Positions 9,004 to 18,320 of a stretch of DNA of 41,566 nt are shown in pieces; the first letter of the stretch is position 1, and the number at the start of each line of letters is the position of its first letter. Source of the DNA: Bacteroidales bacterium (GTDB taxonomy: Bacteria; Bacteroidota; Bacteroidia; Bacteroidales; B18-G4); NCBI GenBank assembly GCA_018400295.1, contig JAGYMZ010000022.1, positions 1-41,566 of the forward strand, in the 5' to 3' direction. The notes under the pieces are model-generated. The model did no database searches. It was not told the origin of the DNA and saw only the letters and a list, made by a program, of their open reading frames with translations. Made by a program: the position numbers and the translations under genes.

Positions 9004-9780
9004 ATGACCCCAGCCGAAGGAAATATGACACCCGGTGAGATCCATGCCCCGGAAACCTGTTTCCATAATCCGGAAGGCCATTTCCTGGGGAACCATATTT
9101 CAGGGGAAAACCTGATGCCGCTTCCCCTCGCTGACCATGATCCGGCATGGATATTCCTGGTGATCATGGCCTGCGCAGGACTGTTTGCTTTTCTGCAACT
9201 GTTCTATCCGCACAGACTGAAAATGGTGCTCAGGGGCGCCTTCGCCCGAAACTATGCAAACCAGCTTATCCGGACAGGCAACCTGTATGCGGAAAGACCT
9301 GCCTATGTTTTCCTGATCATTTACCTGCTCAGCTTTTCCCTCTTCCTCTACATTCTGCTGGATCATCTCACGAACATCCGGCAATATACCGCACCCTTGC
9401 GCTTGTATGCATCCCTGTTTTTCCTGGTATTTTGCTTCTGGGCAATGAAAACCCTGATCATCCAACTGACAGGCCGGCTCTTTAATACGGCCGAACAGAC
9501 CAGAGAATACGAAATGAATGGTTTTTTGATCAATGTTTTCTCCGGATTCCTGCTTACCATACTCCTCCTGCCCATCGTGTATTCGGATACCGCCCTGTTC
9601 TTCTACCTGACCATTGCCCTGCTGATCATCTTATTCATTTACAAATTATTAAAAGGGTTTTCGATAGGAATATCCCATGCAGGGTTTTCCTTATTGCATT
9701 TATTTTTGTATCTTTGCACCCTCGAAATATTACCTTATGCATTACTGATCAGGTATTATTTTGACAACATACAAGGTTAA
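9004..9780 (+). CDS. DUF4271 integral membrane protein
   Basis: This 258-residue protein has about 47 hydrophilic residues followed by six hydrophobic segments (near 48-67, 94-118, 126-148, 172-190, 194-212 and 222-245), so it sits in the inner membrane. The charged loop LYPHRLKMVLRGAFARNYANQL after the first segment is typical of DUF4271, a family of unknown function restricted largely to Bacteroidota and commonly located next to hemD, as here. The start is uncertain: ATGs at 9025 and 9115 are also in frame, and the longest frame is used because the leader box at 8940 precedes it. No catalytic motif is visible. Confidence 0.7.
   Translation: MTPAEGNMTPGEIHAPETCFHNPEGHFLGNHISGENLMPLPLADHDPAWIFLVIMACAGLFAFLQLFYPHRLKMVLRGAFARNYANQLIRTGNLYAERPAYVFLIIYLLSFSLFLYILLDHLTNIRQYTAPLRLYASLFFLVFCFWAMKTLIIQLTGRLFNTAEQTREYEMNGFLINVFSGFLLTILLLPIVYSDTALFFYLTIALLIILFIYKLLKGFSIGISHAGFSLLHLFLYLCTLEILPYALLIRYYFDNIQG
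9694..9716 (+). promoter_or_regulatory. Internal promoter for hemD within the DUF4271 gene
   Basis: TATCTTTG at 9709-9716, followed by CACC, is a strong match to the Bacteroidota -7 element. A TTG at 9694-9696 is closer than the usual spacing. It lies inside the last codons of the DUF4271 gene, 115 bases before the hemD ATG, so hemD may be transcribed separately. Confidence 0.4.
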
Positions 9781-9830
9781 AGCAACAACTGGTTTACTGC
9801 AAAAATTCATTCGTTCATAAATTTTAGTAA

Positions 9831-10583
9831 ATGAAAATCAAAAAAATTTTAGTCTCCCAACCAAAACCTGCCGACCTTGAAAAATCACCATACGGTGATT
9901 TAGCTAAGAGATACAACCTGAACATTGATTTTTACAAATTTATTAAGATCGTGGGCGTCCAGGCCAGGGAATTCCGGAAAGAACGGATCAATATCCTGGA
10001 CCACACAGCCATCATCTTTACCAGCCGCAATGCAGTCGATCATTTCTTCAGGGTCTGCAAGGATATGAGGATTGAAGTCCCGGATACCATGAAATATTTT
10101 TGCATCTCGGAAGCTACGGCCTTCTACCTGCAAAAATACGTTCAGTACAGGAAAAGGAAGATATTTTATGGCAAGCAGAGCTTTGAACAACTCATGGAAC
10201 TGATCAAAAAACACAAGGATGAAAAATACCTCCTGCCCTGCTCTGAAATACACAAAAAAAGCATCTCCGACCAGCTGAACAAAAATAAGATCGCGTACAG
10301 CAAAGCTGTTCTTTACCGTACCCTGGCCAGCGACCTGGCGGAGGTGGATATTGCAAACTACGATATGCTGATATTTTTCAGCCCTTCGGGTGTCAAATCC
10401 CTTTTTAAGAACTTTCCGGAATTCAAACAAAACTCGACATTGATCGCTGCCTTCGGGCCAACTACGGCAAAAGCCATTGCTGAATCCGGACTGAACCTTG
10501 ACATCAAAGCACCAACCAAAACCGCTCCTTCTATGACCATGGCTATTGACCAGTATATTCAAAAGAGCAACAAGAAAAAATAA
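9831..10583 (+). CDS. hemD: Uroporphyrinogen-III synthase
   Basis: The 250-residue product matches the two-lobed HemD fold: TAIIFTSRNAVDHFF near residues 58-72 ends the first lobe's conserved strand, and DMLIFFSPSGVKSLF near 180-194 followed by LIAAFGPTTAKAIAESGL is the signature of the second lobe. The enzyme closes hydroxymethylbilane into uroporphyrinogen III, the precursor of haem, sirohaem and corrinoids. Sequence conservation in this family is low, so the call rests on these blocks, the length and the position between DUF4271 and rnpA, which is usual in Bacteroidota. The stop is 54 bases before rnpA. Confidence 0.85.
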   Translation: MKIKKILVSQPKPADLEKSPYGDLAKRYNLNIDFYKFIKIVGVQAREFRKERINILDHTAIIFTSRNAVDHFFRVCKDMRIEVPDTMKYFCISEATAFYLQKYVQYRKRKIFYGKQSFEQLMELIKKHKDEKYLLPCSEIHKKSISDQLNKNKIAYSKAVLYRTLASDLAEVDIANYDMLIFFSPSGVKSLFKNFPEFKQNSTLIAAFGPTTAKAIAESGLNLDIKAPTKTAPSMTMAIDQYIQKSNKKK

Positions 10584-10637
10584 GCCGGGAATACGCTTTG
10601 CCAATATATTGGACCTGGCTGTGCAGCAGCTAAAACC

Positions 10638-11027
10638 ATGCAAACATTTAAGAAAGGAGAAAGGCTCCATAAAAAAAGAGAGATCGAACGGCTTTTTAAA
10701 TCAGGCCATTCTTTTACGCTTTACCCTTTCAGGGTTATGTGGCTGGACACTCCCCCCGTTCACAATGCCCCGCCGGCACATGTGCTGGTTGCCGTATCCA
10801 AAAGATACGATAAAAGGGCTACGGGCAGAAATAAGATCAAAAGAAGGATTAAAGAAGCCTATCGCAAAAATAAGCACGTTTTTTATGATTTTTTAACAGG
10901 GTGCAAACATCATTGCAACCTTTGTCTTGTTTATATTAGCAGAGAATCCCATGATTATGCCGATATTGAAAAAAAAATAATACAGGTATTGGAACGTTTG
11001 ATTTCCGAACACAAAAAAAATCAATAA
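10638..11027 (+). CDS. rnpA: Ribonuclease P protein component
   Basis: The 129-residue basic protein helps RNase P RNA process tRNA 5' ends. The family signature is clear: F-K-x-G-x-R-L near the N-terminus, VAVSKRYDKRATGRNKIKRR with the RNR-type motif at residues 64-73, and a following basic helix RIKEAYRKNK. It starts 54 bases after hemD and ends 8 bases before the S41 protease gene, so the three are probably cotranscribed. rpmH, the common neighbour of rnpA in other phyla, is not in this window. Near its 3' end there is an A9 run (10968-10976). Confidence 0.93.
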   Translation: MQTFKKGERLHKKREIERLFKSGHSFTLYPFRVMWLDTPPVHNAPPAHVLVAVSKRYDKRATGRNKIKRRIKEAYRKNKHVFYDFLTGCKHHCNLCLVYISRESHDYADIEKKIIQVLERLISEHKKNQ

Positions 11028-11035
11028 ATTTTTAT

Positions 11036-12721
11036 ATGCCCATGCGAAAATTATCCATACAGATAGCAGCCCTGATGATCTTCCTCATTCCGTTCACAGG
11101 CTTGTCTCAAAACGGGAATAATTTTGAAATATCAAAAAACCTCGACATTTACACAACCTTGTTCAAGGAATTGAATTCCAATTACGTGGACGACATCAAA
11201 CCGGGGGAGCTCATGGAAACAGGGATCGAGGCCATGCTGGAATCGCTGGATCCCTACACCGTGTACATCCCCGAATCCAGCGTGGAAGATTATAAACTGA
11301 TCACAACGGGCCAGTACGGAGGTATAGGCTCCCTGATACATTCCCGTGACGATTATGTGGTTATTTCCGAACCCTACGAGGGTTATCCGGCCCAGAACTC
11401 CGGATTGAAAGCCGGAGACCGGATCCTTGAGATCGATGGAAAATCGGCAAAGGGGAAAAGCAGCAGTGAAGTGAGCGAGATACTGAAGGGACAACCCGGC
11501 TCCAGCGTTTCCCTCACCGTGCAGCGGCCCGGCATGGACGAACCCCTGACCTTTGAGATCGACAGGGAAAAGATCAAAATCGACAACATCCCCTGGTACG
11601 GTATGGTCAATGACCATATTGGATATATCAAACTGACCGGTTTTACGAAAAATGCAGGGAACGATGTCCGGAAAGCTTTCCTGGATCTCAAAAAAAACAA
11701 TGACCTTCAGGGTTTGATCCTGGACCTTCGGGGAAACGGAGGCGGACTGCTGAACGAAGCGGTGAACGTTACGAATATATTCGTGGATAAAGGCAAGACG
11801 GTGGTAAGTACAAAAGGGAAACTTGCAGATAAAAACAGGGAACATAAAACCAGGTTCTCACCGGTCGATAAAAACATACCGCTTGCAGTGCTCGTCAATG
11901 AAACCAGTGCCTCAGCCGCTGAGATCGTAGCGGGTGCCCTGCAGGACATGGACCGGGCGGTGATCATCGGACAACGAACATTTGGAAAAGGTTTGGTTCA
12001 AAATGTGATCCCGCTGAGCTATAATGCACAGGCGAAAATCACCGTGGCCAAGTATTACATACCCAGCGGACGTTGCATCCAGGCCATCGATTATTCGCAC
12101 AAGAATGAGAACGGGTTGTTCACTAAAATCCCGGACTCGCTGACCAATGAGTATAAAACGGCCAGCGGAAGACGGGTATATGATGGGGGAGGGATCGAAC
12201 CGGATGTTTTCCTGGATCCGAGAAAATTAAGCGATATCGCCGCCAGCCTGATGTCCAAATTCCTGGTCTTTGATTACGCCACGAAATACACCACTGAACA
12301 CGATTCGATCGAAAACCCGCAGAATTTCGAAATAACAGAGGATATTCTGAGGGATTTCAAAGCGTATATTTCGGACAAAGATTACGACTATACCACGAAA
12401 AGCGAAAAAAAGCTGGAAGAACTAAAAAAAGTGGCCAGTAAGGACAATTATTTTGAGGCGGTCAAAGACGAATATGCGCAACTAAAAATGGCAATGATGC
12501 ACAACAAAGAGGAAGACCTGATCACGTTCGAAGACCAGATCAAAGACCTGCTCAGGATGGAAATTGCTTCCAGGTACTACTACCAGAAGGGGAAAGTGAT
12601 CTCCAGCCTCAAAAATGACCCGGAAGTCGAAAAAGCTGCAGCATTGCTTGAAAATACCGATGACTACACGTCCATCCTGGATGGCAGCTTTGAGGCGGAT
12701 GCCGAAAAGGAGAAAGGGTGA
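11036..12721 (+). CDS. S41 family C-terminal processing peptidase (CtpA-like)
   Basis: The 561-residue product has a signal peptide (residues 1-24, ending TGLSQ), a PDZ domain (about 85-165; GLKAGDRILEIDGKSAKG) and an S41 protease domain (about 180-370). The serine/lysine dyad is visible as S293 in NETSASAAEI and K318 in QRTFGKGLVQ, with Q322 four residues later as in characterised Ctp proteases. A C-terminal 150-residue charged helical extension follows. It would cleave C-terminal tails of envelope proteins in the periplasm. ATGs at 11036 and 11042 are both possible starts. It follows rnpA by 8 bases and precedes the ChaN-like gene by 28. Confidence 0.93.
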   Translation: MPMRKLSIQIAALMIFLIPFTGLSQNGNNFEISKNLDIYTTLFKELNSNYVDDIKPGELMETGIEAMLESLDPYTVYIPESSVEDYKLITTGQYGGIGSLIHSRDDYVVISEPYEGYPAQNSGLKAGDRILEIDGKSAKGKSSSEVSEILKGQPGSSVSLTVQRPGMDEPLTFEIDREKIKIDNIPWYGMVNDHIGYIKLTGFTKNAGNDVRKAFLDLKKNNDLQGLILDLRGNGGGLLNEAVNVTNIFVDKGKTVVSTKGKLADKNREHKTRFSPVDKNIPLAVLVNETSASAAEIVAGALQDMDRAVIIGQRTFGKGLVQNVIPLSYNAQAKITVAKYYIPSGRCIQAIDYSHKNENGLFTKIPDSLTNEYKTASGRRVYDGGGIEPDVFLDPRKLSDIAASLMSKFLVFDYATKYTTEHDSIENPQNFEITEDILRDFKAYISDKDYDYTTKSEKKLEELKKVASKDNYFEAVKDEYAQLKMAMMHNKEEDLITFEDQIKDLLRMEIASRYYYQKGKVISSLKNDPEVEKAAALLENTDDYTSILDGSFEADAEKEKG

Positions 12722-12749
12722 AACAAGACAAAGATAAAACAAGCTGCGG

Positions 12750-13607
12750 ATGAAAAAATTTGTTTGGATCACGGTTGGGTTTTTCCTGCTGGTTTCTTTT
12801 AAACAGGACAAACAGGCGTATCAGCTCTTTGACATCAAAGGGAAAAAAACCCAGTATAAGGACCTTCTGAAAGAGGCACGAAAAGCAGACATCATTTTCT
12901 TCGGGGAATTGCATAACAATCCCATTTGCCACTGGCTCCAGCGGGAGCTGACCCGCGATCTGGCCAAACTGGAAAGCAGAAAGCTCATCCTGGGCGCAGA
13001 GATGTTTGAAACCGATAACCAGCTGCTGCTGGATGAATATATTTCCGGAACCATTTCGGAACGGAGCTTTGAAACACAGGCCCGCCTGTGGCCAAACTAT
13101 GAAACGGATTATAAACCGCTGGTTGAAATTGCCCGGAAAAACGGTCTTCCCTTTATCGCCACCAATATCCCCAGAAGATACGCCTCGGTTGTTCATAAGA
13201 AAGGCTTTGAAGGACTGGACAGTCTTTCTGCAGAAGCAAAAAGCCTGATCCCTCCCCTGCCGGTCGAATACGACCCGGAACTCAAAGGCTATCAGGAGAT
13301 GCTGAATATGATGGGAGGACATGCCAGTCCTAACCTGCCCAAGGCACAAGCCATCAAGGATGCGGCCATGGCATATCAAATACTGCAGCATATGGATGAA
13401 CATTCGCTTTTTCTGCACTTCAACGGAACATACCATTCCAATAATTTTGAAGGCATCGCATGGTATGTCAAACGGGATCAGCCCGGACTGCAAATGCTCA
13501 CCATCGCTTCTGTGGAACAAAAAGACATCGATGAACTGGACGATGAAAACCAAAGCCTTGCAGACTTCATCCTCTGTGTACCGGAAACCATGACAAAAAC
13601 ACATTGA
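12750..13607 (+). CDS. ChaN-like haem-binding/Tiki-superfamily protein
   Basis: The 285-residue protein has a hydrophobic N-terminal segment (residues 4-16) that looks like a signal peptide but no lipobox cysteine, unlike the ChaN lipoprotein of Campylobacter. The signature FFGELHNNPICHWLQ (50-64), the later GAEMFETDNQ and the NIPRRYASVV segment are typical of the ChaN/EreA-like domain related to TIKI proteases. Proposed roles in the family are haem or iron acquisition; no experiment defines this subgroup. It lies 28 bases after the S41 protease and 7 bases before the methyltransferase gene, so it is part of the same run of plus-strand genes. Confidence 0.8.
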   Translation: MKKFVWITVGFFLLVSFKQDKQAYQLFDIKGKKTQYKDLLKEARKADIIFFGELHNNPICHWLQRELTRDLAKLESRKLILGAEMFETDNQLLLDEYISGTISERSFETQARLWPNYETDYKPLVEIARKNGLPFIATNIPRRYASVVHKKGFEGLDSLSAEAKSLIPPLPVEYDPELKGYQEMLNMMGGHASPNLPKAQAIKDAAMAYQILQHMDEHSLFLHFNGTYHSNNFEGIAWYVKRDQPGLQMLTIASVEQKDIDELDDENQSLADFILCVPETMTKTH

Positions 13608-13614
13608 TCCGGTC

Positions 13615-14385
13615 ATGCTAAGCAAAAACACAGAAAAATACATCCGGTCCTTGCACCACGCAAAATACAGGAAAAAATACGGGTCATTCATTGCCGAAGG
13701 TCCCACGATCTGCAATGAATTGCTTAAGGAAAAGGCAGACATTGAACGGATCCTGGCACTTCCAACATGGTATGCATCCCCTGCCGGACAACAGGCTCCG
13801 GATGGAACAGAGCAGGTCACCCTCACGCCCGGAGAATTGAAAAAAATATCAGCCCTGACCACACCCAATCAGGTACTCTTTGTGGTCAGGATCCCTAAAC
13901 CCCATTTGGACGCTTCGGTTATAAAGGATCATCTGGTCCTGGCACTGGAAAACATCAGGGACCCGGGGAATATGGGTACGATCGTCCGCCTGGCCGACTG
14001 GTTTGGCATACCTGCGGTTATTTGCTCCAACCAATGCGTTGATCTCTATAACCCCAAGGTGATACAATCAACCATGGGGTCCTTTGCCCGTGTCCATGTT
14101 TTTTACCGAAACCTGGCAGAGGTACTGAAAGAAATGAAGGGCAAAACCCGGATTTTCGGCTCAGCCATGAACGGGTCCAACATCTATGGACGGGAGCTCC
14201 AAAGCAGTGCCATCATAGTTATCGGCAATGAATCCCACGGGATCTCCAGCGAACTTCATCCGTATATTGACGAATTCCTGGCGATCCCCCAATATAAAAA
14301 AGGTGCTGAATCACTGAATGCCTCCGTAGCCGCAGCCATCATCGTTTCGGAATTCCGTAAGAATATGCTTGCGGGAAACAATTAA
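13615..14385 (+). CDS. SpoU/TrmH family RNA 2'-O-methyltransferase
   Basis: This 256-residue SPOUT enzyme transfers methyl from S-adenosylmethionine to a ribose 2'-OH in tRNA or rRNA. The three SpoU motifs are intact: motif 1 ENIRDPGNMGTIVR (112-125), motif 2 IVIGNESHGIS (201-211) and motif 3 SLNASVAAAI (233-242). An N-terminal substrate-binding domain of the L30e-like type (10-95, starting with the AEGPTICNELL block) resembles RlmB/TsnR-like members more than TrmH itself. The exact RNA target cannot be told. It starts 7 bases after the ChaN-like gene. Confidence 0.9.
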   Translation: MLSKNTEKYIRSLHHAKYRKKYGSFIAEGPTICNELLKEKADIERILALPTWYASPAGQQAPDGTEQVTLTPGELKKISALTTPNQVLFVVRIPKPHLDASVIKDHLVLALENIRDPGNMGTIVRLADWFGIPAVICSNQCVDLYNPKVIQSTMGSFARVHVFYRNLAEVLKEMKGKTRIFGSAMNGSNIYGRELQSSAIIVIGNESHGISSELHPYIDEFLAIPQYKKGAESLNASVAAAIIVSEFRKNMLAGNN

Positions 14386-14397
14386 TCCCTATTTTTG
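14369..14397 (+). promoter_or_regulatory. Promoter of the NqrM-like gene
   Basis: TTG at 14369-14371, 18 bases, then TATTTTTG at 14390-14397 matches the Bacteroidota promoter. It overlaps the end of the methyltransferase gene; the transcript would start near 14402, about 20 bases before the ATG at 14422. Confidence 0.5.
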
Positions 14398-14421
14398 TTA
14401 CATCCTAAAAGGACAGAAGCT

Positions 14422-14622
14422 ATGATCTGGAAACTCTTATTACTCTCTTTGATCCTTGTGGCCGTCGCACTGATTGGAATTGCCATCAAGATGTTTGTCA
14501 AAAAAGGTGGTGAATTCAAAAAGTCCTGTGGAAGCATAGACCCTGAAACCGGAGAGCGCATTGGGTGCACATGCGGAGCTGCAGATGGCAGTACTTCCTG
14601 TGAAAATAAGCCGGCAGGCTAA
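14422..14622 (+). CDS. nqrM: NqrM-like small membrane protein, Na+-NQR maturation
   Basis: The 66-residue product has one N-terminal transmembrane helix (about 2-23), a basic stretch (KMFVKKGGEFKK) and four cysteines at 36, 49, 51 and 60 in the pattern C...CxC...C. NqrM (DUF539) of Vibrio has the same plan, a single helix then four conserved cysteines, and is required to assemble the iron centre between NqrD and NqrE. Its position supports this: its stop codon overlaps the stop of apbE, the last gene of the nqr operon, in a convergent arrangement. The open frame extends to an ATG at 14395, but that lies inside the promoter box, so 14422 is preferred. Databases often call such proteins 'membrane or secreted protein'. 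Confidence 0.7.
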   Translation: MIWKLLLLSLILVAVALIGIAIKMFVKKGGEFKKSCGSIDPETGERIGCTCGAADGSTSCENKPAG

Positions 14623-15611
14623 TCGGCCAGGACTTCTTCAAAGCCTTCCGTAAACAAAGTCTGATGGTCCCCCAGCGAATCCGAATAAATAAAAAAAGCT
14701 TCCAGGTTATCCATCCGGCCCAACAGCTTCAATGACCTGTCGACCCCCATGACCATGAACGCAGTGGCATACCCGTCGGCTGTGGCACAATCATCCGCCA
14801 GAACCGACACACTCAGCAGGGGATGCGTCACCGGATACCCGGTATGCGGATCAATGGTATGGGAATACTTCATCCCGTCTTTTATATAGAATTTCCGGTA
14901 GCTCCCGGATGTGGCCAGGGCCATGTTTTCCAGCCGGGCCCTGGCTTCAAGCCGGCGCTCATCGTAAGGGTCCCCCGCAGGCTTTTCAATCCCCACTACC
15001 CACGGCTTCCCGCCGGGCTTCCGGCCATGGGCATACACCTCTCCCCCAATGTCCACCAGGTAATCATCAATGCCCTGTTTTTCCAGGAAATCCGCGACCA
15101 AATCTACCGAATAACCCTGGGCTATGGCATTGAAATCAATTTGTATGGCTGTATCTTCCTTGATGATGCGGCCATCTTTCAAAGCCACGCGACGGTAATC
15201 CACAAAAGCCAGCATACGGTCTATGGCCGCAGAATCCGGCTCAGTCCCTTTCCTGAAACCAAATCCCCAGGCATTAACCAGGGGGCCTACCGTAAAATCA
15301 AAGTATCCGGAGGTGGCGCGGGAAATGGCAACAGAGCGGTGGAAAAGCGCCCGGACAACCGTATCGGCGCGGACACCCGCTTCATTCCGGTTGATGCGGG
15401 ATATCACCGACCCGGGGACCCACAACGAAACCGACCGGTCAAAATCTCCCAGCAGGGAATCTACCTGGGCTTGAAAATTCCGCTGGCTGTGATCGTAATA
15501 ATGGACAAGATAGTACGTACCCTGGGCTTCACCGGAAAAACTCATTTTCGTCCGGTTGTCACAGGAAATGAACAGCATGAGCATCCATAAAATGAAAACG
15601 GTGTTTTTCAT
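14619..15611 (-). CDS. apbE: FAD:protein FMN transferase (ApbE), lipoprotein
   Basis: ApbE attaches FMN through a phosphodiester to threonine in NqrB and NqrC. The 330-residue product starts with a lipoprotein signal whose lipobox LFISC puts the anchor at C17, so it acts outside the inner membrane. Conserved blocks are seen: GTYYLVHYY near the N-terminus, DFNAIAQGYSVD, YLVDIGGEVYAHG for flavin binding, and HTIDPHTGYPVTHPLLSVSV with ADDCATADGYATAFMVMG near the C-terminus (metal site). The frame is open to 15713 but the lipoprotein signal fixes the start at 15611. It is the last gene after nqrA-F, 126 bases from nqrF, and its targets NqrB T210 and NqrC T221 are in the same operon. Confidence 0.93.
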   Translation of the reverse strand: MKNTVFILWMLMLFISCDNRTKMSFSGEAQGTYYLVHYYDHSQRNFQAQVDSLLGDFDRSVSLWVPGSVISRINRNEAGVRADTVVRALFHRSVAISRATSGYFDFTVGPLVNAWGFGFRKGTEPDSAAIDRMLAFVDYRRVALKDGRIIKEDTAIQIDFNAIAQGYSVDLVADFLEKQGIDDYLVDIGGEVYAHGRKPGGKPWVVGIEKPAGDPYDERRLEARARLENMALATSGSYRKFYIKDGMKYSHTIDPHTGYPVTHPLLSVSVLADDCATADGYATAFMVMGVDRSLKLLGRMDNLEAFFIYSDSLGDHQTLFTEGFEEVLAD

Positions 15612-15737
15612 GGCCTTCTGTATGAATAAGCGCTCCCGGTGCATCATTGTTGTACAGCATGGCAACCCCTGTGCTGCTGACAATCCAGCAGATACATGCT
15701 TCAGGGGCAACATGGGAACATATGCGGCAGGCGTGGA

Positions 15738-16994
15738 TTAGCCCCCGAAATCGTCAAAAGCGATCATTTCAGGTGGAACGCCATAATCGTCCAGCATTTT
15801 CAGCACGGCATCGTTCATCATGGGCGGGCCGCAGATGTAATACTCAATTTCTTCGGGTTCCGGATGGTCCCTGAGGTATTCATCCATAACAACCTGGTGG
15901 ATAAAACCGGTAGAACCCTTCCAGTTGTCTTCGGGTCTTGGTTCCGACAATGCGATGTGAAATTCAAAATTCGGAAATTCTTTATCGATCTGCTCAAACT
16001 CATCCACATAGAAAAGCTCCCTGAGTGATCGCCCTCCGTACCAGAAGGTTGCTTTTCGACGGGACTTTTTTGTTTTATAAAGATCGAAAATATGCGAGCG
16101 CATGGGAGCCATTCCGGCACCTCCACCGATAAACATCATTTCTTTATCCGTTTCTTTAATGAAGAAATCACCGTAAGGGCCGGAAATATCGACCTTATCA
16201 CCGGGCTTACAGGCAAAAATGTAGGAGGAGGCTATCCCGGGGTTCACCTTCATGAACCCACCGGTCTTTCTGTCAAACGGTGGGGTGGCAATCCGGACGT
16301 TCAACATGATGATGTTCCCCTCGGCAGGTTGGTTGGCCATGGAATAGGCACGGAAAATGGGCTCCGGGTTTTTCATCTTCAAATCCCACATATTGAACTT
16401 ATCCCAGTCGGCCCGGTATTCTTCATCCACCTCAATATCCTTGTAATCCACCTCGCACCTGGGGATGTCGATCTGTATGTATCCGCCGGAACGGAAATCG
16501 AGCTTCTCGCCTTCCGGCAGCCGGACAACAAACTCCTTGATGAAGGTAGCCACGTTCTTGTTGGATACCACTTCGCATTCCCATTTCTTAATCCCGAAGA
16601 TCTCCGGCGGAACGGATATTTTCATATCCTCCCTCACCTTCACCTGGCAACCCAGTCTCCAGTTCTCCTTGATCTCCTTCCGTGTAAAATACCCGACCTC
16701 CGTGGGAAGTATGCTTCCGCCGCCCTCATGGACCTGGCATTTGCACATGGCACATGTACCCCCGCCCCCGCAGGCAGAGGGAAGGTAAATATCGTTGTTG
16801 GAAAGGGTGGATAGAAGTGTGGACCCCGGTTCTGTCTCCAGTGTTTTTTCTTCGTTAATATCAATGGTGACTTCCCCCTGTGGTGTAAGCTTTTTCCTGG
16901 CATACAGCAACATTGCCACCAGAGACAGAATGATCACCATGAACACCGCGATGCTCAGTCCTATGATTGTCCCAATGCTAACTACAAGTAACAT
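15738..16994 (-). CDS. nqrF: Na+-NQR subunit F, NADH-oxidising
   Basis: NqrF takes electrons from NADH through FAD to a 2Fe-2S centre at the start of the Na+-pumping chain. The 418-residue protein has one N-terminal membrane helix (4-31), a ferredoxin domain with cysteines 75, 81, 84 and 116 ([13 protein letters not shown]), the FAD-binding RAYSMAN motif and an NADH-binding domain with [12 protein letters not shown] and the C-terminal [11 protein letters not shown]. It ends FDDFGG as family members do. It lies 21 bases after nqrE and is the sixth gene of the operon. Confidence 0.97.
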   Translation of the reverse strand: MLLVVSIGTIIGLSIAVFMVIILSLVAMLLYARKKLTPQGEVTIDINEEKTLETEPGSTLLSTLSNNDIYLPSACGGGGTCAMCKCQVHEGGGSILPTEVGYFTRKEIKENWRLGCQVKVREDMKISVPPEIFGIKKWECEVVSNKNVATFIKEFVVRLPEGEKLDFRSGGYIQIDIPRCEVDYKDIEVDEEYRADWDKFNMWDLKMKNPEPIFRAYSMANQPAEGNIIMLNVRIATPPFDRKTGGFMKVNPGIASSYIFACKPGDKVDISGPYGDFFIKETDKEMMFIGGGAGMAPMRSHIFDLYKTKKSRRKATFWYGGRSLRELFYVDEFEQIDKEFPNFEFHIALSEPRPEDNWKGSTGFIHQVVMDEYLRDHPEPEEIEYYICGPPMMNDAVLKMLDDYGVPPEMIAFDDFGG

Positions 16995-17015
16995 TTTTTA
17001 CAGTTTTAAGTCGTC

Positions 17016-17633
17016 TTACAATTTAATACCCATAAACATCATAAAGGCAATGCCCATCAGCCCGGTAATTATGAATGTGATCCCGAGTCCCCGCAATGCC
17101 GGGGGTACATTGGAATATTTGATCTTTTCCCGGATGGCGGCTATACCGACGATGGCCAAAAACCAGCCCACCCCGGAACCCAGTCCGAAGGAAGTAGCCT
17201 CTGCCAGCGAGCGGTACTCCCTTTCCTGCATAAAGAGTGATCCACCCAGGATGGCACAGTTGACCGCGATCAGGGGCAGAAAGATACCCAGGGAATTATA
17301 CAGGGCCGGTGAGAATTTTTCGATCACCATCTCCACCAACTGGACCATGGAGGCGATCACCGCAATGAACATGATGAAGGTCAGGAAGCTCAGGTCAACT
17401 TCAGCGAACGCGGGACCCAGCCAGGTCAGTGCACCGGGGCTTAGCATGTATTCATTGATGAGGTAATTCACCGGGACCGTAATGCCCAGCACGAAGATCA
17501 CGGCGATCCCCAGTCCGGTGGATGTCTTTACCGTCTTGGATACCGCCAGGTATGAACACATACCCAGGAAGTAGGCGAATATCATGTTGTCGATAAAGAT
17601 GGACTTGACAAATATGTTGATCAGTTCTTGCAT
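17016..17633 (-). CDS. nqrE: Na+-NQR subunit E
   Basis: The 205-residue integral membrane protein has about six helices and the subunit E signatures: [30 protein letters not shown] at the N-terminus (read in parts) with the iron-liganding cysteine in GMCSYL, and [13 protein letters not shown] with the second cysteine. NqrD and NqrE form the pseudo-twofold pair whose four cysteines hold the iron centre that NqrM helps assemble. It lies 25 bases after nqrD. Confidence 0.97.
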   Translation of the reverse strand: MQELINIFVKSIFIDNMIFAYFLGMCSYLAVSKTVKTSTGLGIAVIFVLGITVPVNYLINEYMLSPGALTWLGPAFAEVDLSFLTFIMFIAVIASMVQLVEMVIEKFSPALYNSLGIFLPLIAVNCAILGGSLFMQEREYRSLAEATSFGLGSGVGWFLAIVGIAAIREKIKYSNVPPALRGLGITFIITGLMGIAFMMFMGIKL

Positions 17634-17658
17634 AATCCCGTGTGTTATGAATGAACAA

Positions 17659-18318
17659 TTAATTTTCTTCGATCAAATCTCTCATTCTGTACCGCTGCAC
17701 CCAGATGATCACCCCGACAGTGATCAGGGCCATGGGTGGCAGGATCATCATGCCGTTGTCTTCGTATCCGATGCTGTATAATCCCAGCTTTTCCATGATG
17801 GGATAATTCCACAAGGTGCCCGATCCGAGCAGCTCCCTGAAGAACCCCACCACGATCAGGATCCAGCCATAGCCCCATGCATTTCCGATGCCGTCGAGGA
17901 AAGAGGGCCAAACCTTGTGGCTCATGGCAAAGGCCTCAAAACGCCCCATAATGATACAGTTGGTAATGATCAGCCCGACGAACACAGAAAGCTGCTTGCT
18001 GACATCATAGGCAAACGCTTTAAGGAACTCGTCAACCAGAATGACCAGGGTTGCAATGACCACCAGTTGCACGATGATCCGGATCCTGGGTGCAATGGTT
18101 TTCCTGAGCAAAGAGACCACAACATTGCCCACACCCATCACGAATATCACCGAAAGGGCCATCACGACCGAGGGCTCCAGTTTGGCGGTTACCGCCAGGG
18201 CCGAGCAAATACCGAGGACCTGGACGGTAATGGGATTTTCCCTGCCCAGCGGTGTGGTGATCAGTTTCCGGTTCCCTGCCGAAAACAAGGGTTCTTTATC
18301 CTTCTTATCTGAACGCAT
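17659..18318 (-). CDS. nqrD: Na+-NQR subunit D
   Basis: The 219-residue inner-membrane subunit shows the D signatures: [17 protein letters not shown] with the conserved cysteine, and [16 protein letters not shown] with the second cysteine, parallel to those of NqrE. About six hydrophobic segments are visible. A short polar N-terminus ([12 protein letters not shown]) precedes the first. The start lies 2 bases after the nqrC stop, indicating tight coupling. Confidence 0.97.
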   Translation of the reverse strand: MRSDKKDKEPLFSAGNRKLITTPLGRENPITVQVLGICSALAVTAKLEPSVVMALSVIFVMGVGNVVVSLLRKTIAPRIRIIVQLVVIATLVILVDEFLKAFAYDVSKQLSVFVGLIITNCIIMGRFEAFAMSHKVWPSFLDGIGNAWGYGWILIVVGFFRELLGSGTLWNYPIMEKLGLYSIGYEDNGMMILPPMALITVGVIIWVQRYRMRDLIEEN

Positions 18319-18320
18319 AT

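Noticed and set aside
10968-10976. A9 run in rnpA as a slippage switch
   Set aside because: It lies near the end of the gene where a shift would change only the tail; there is no precedent for gamma-like products here.
12609-13868. A 419-codon open frame on the minus strand
   Set aside because: It runs antisense over the ChaN-like and methyltransferase genes, which have clear family motifs, and its translation has no recognisable domain.
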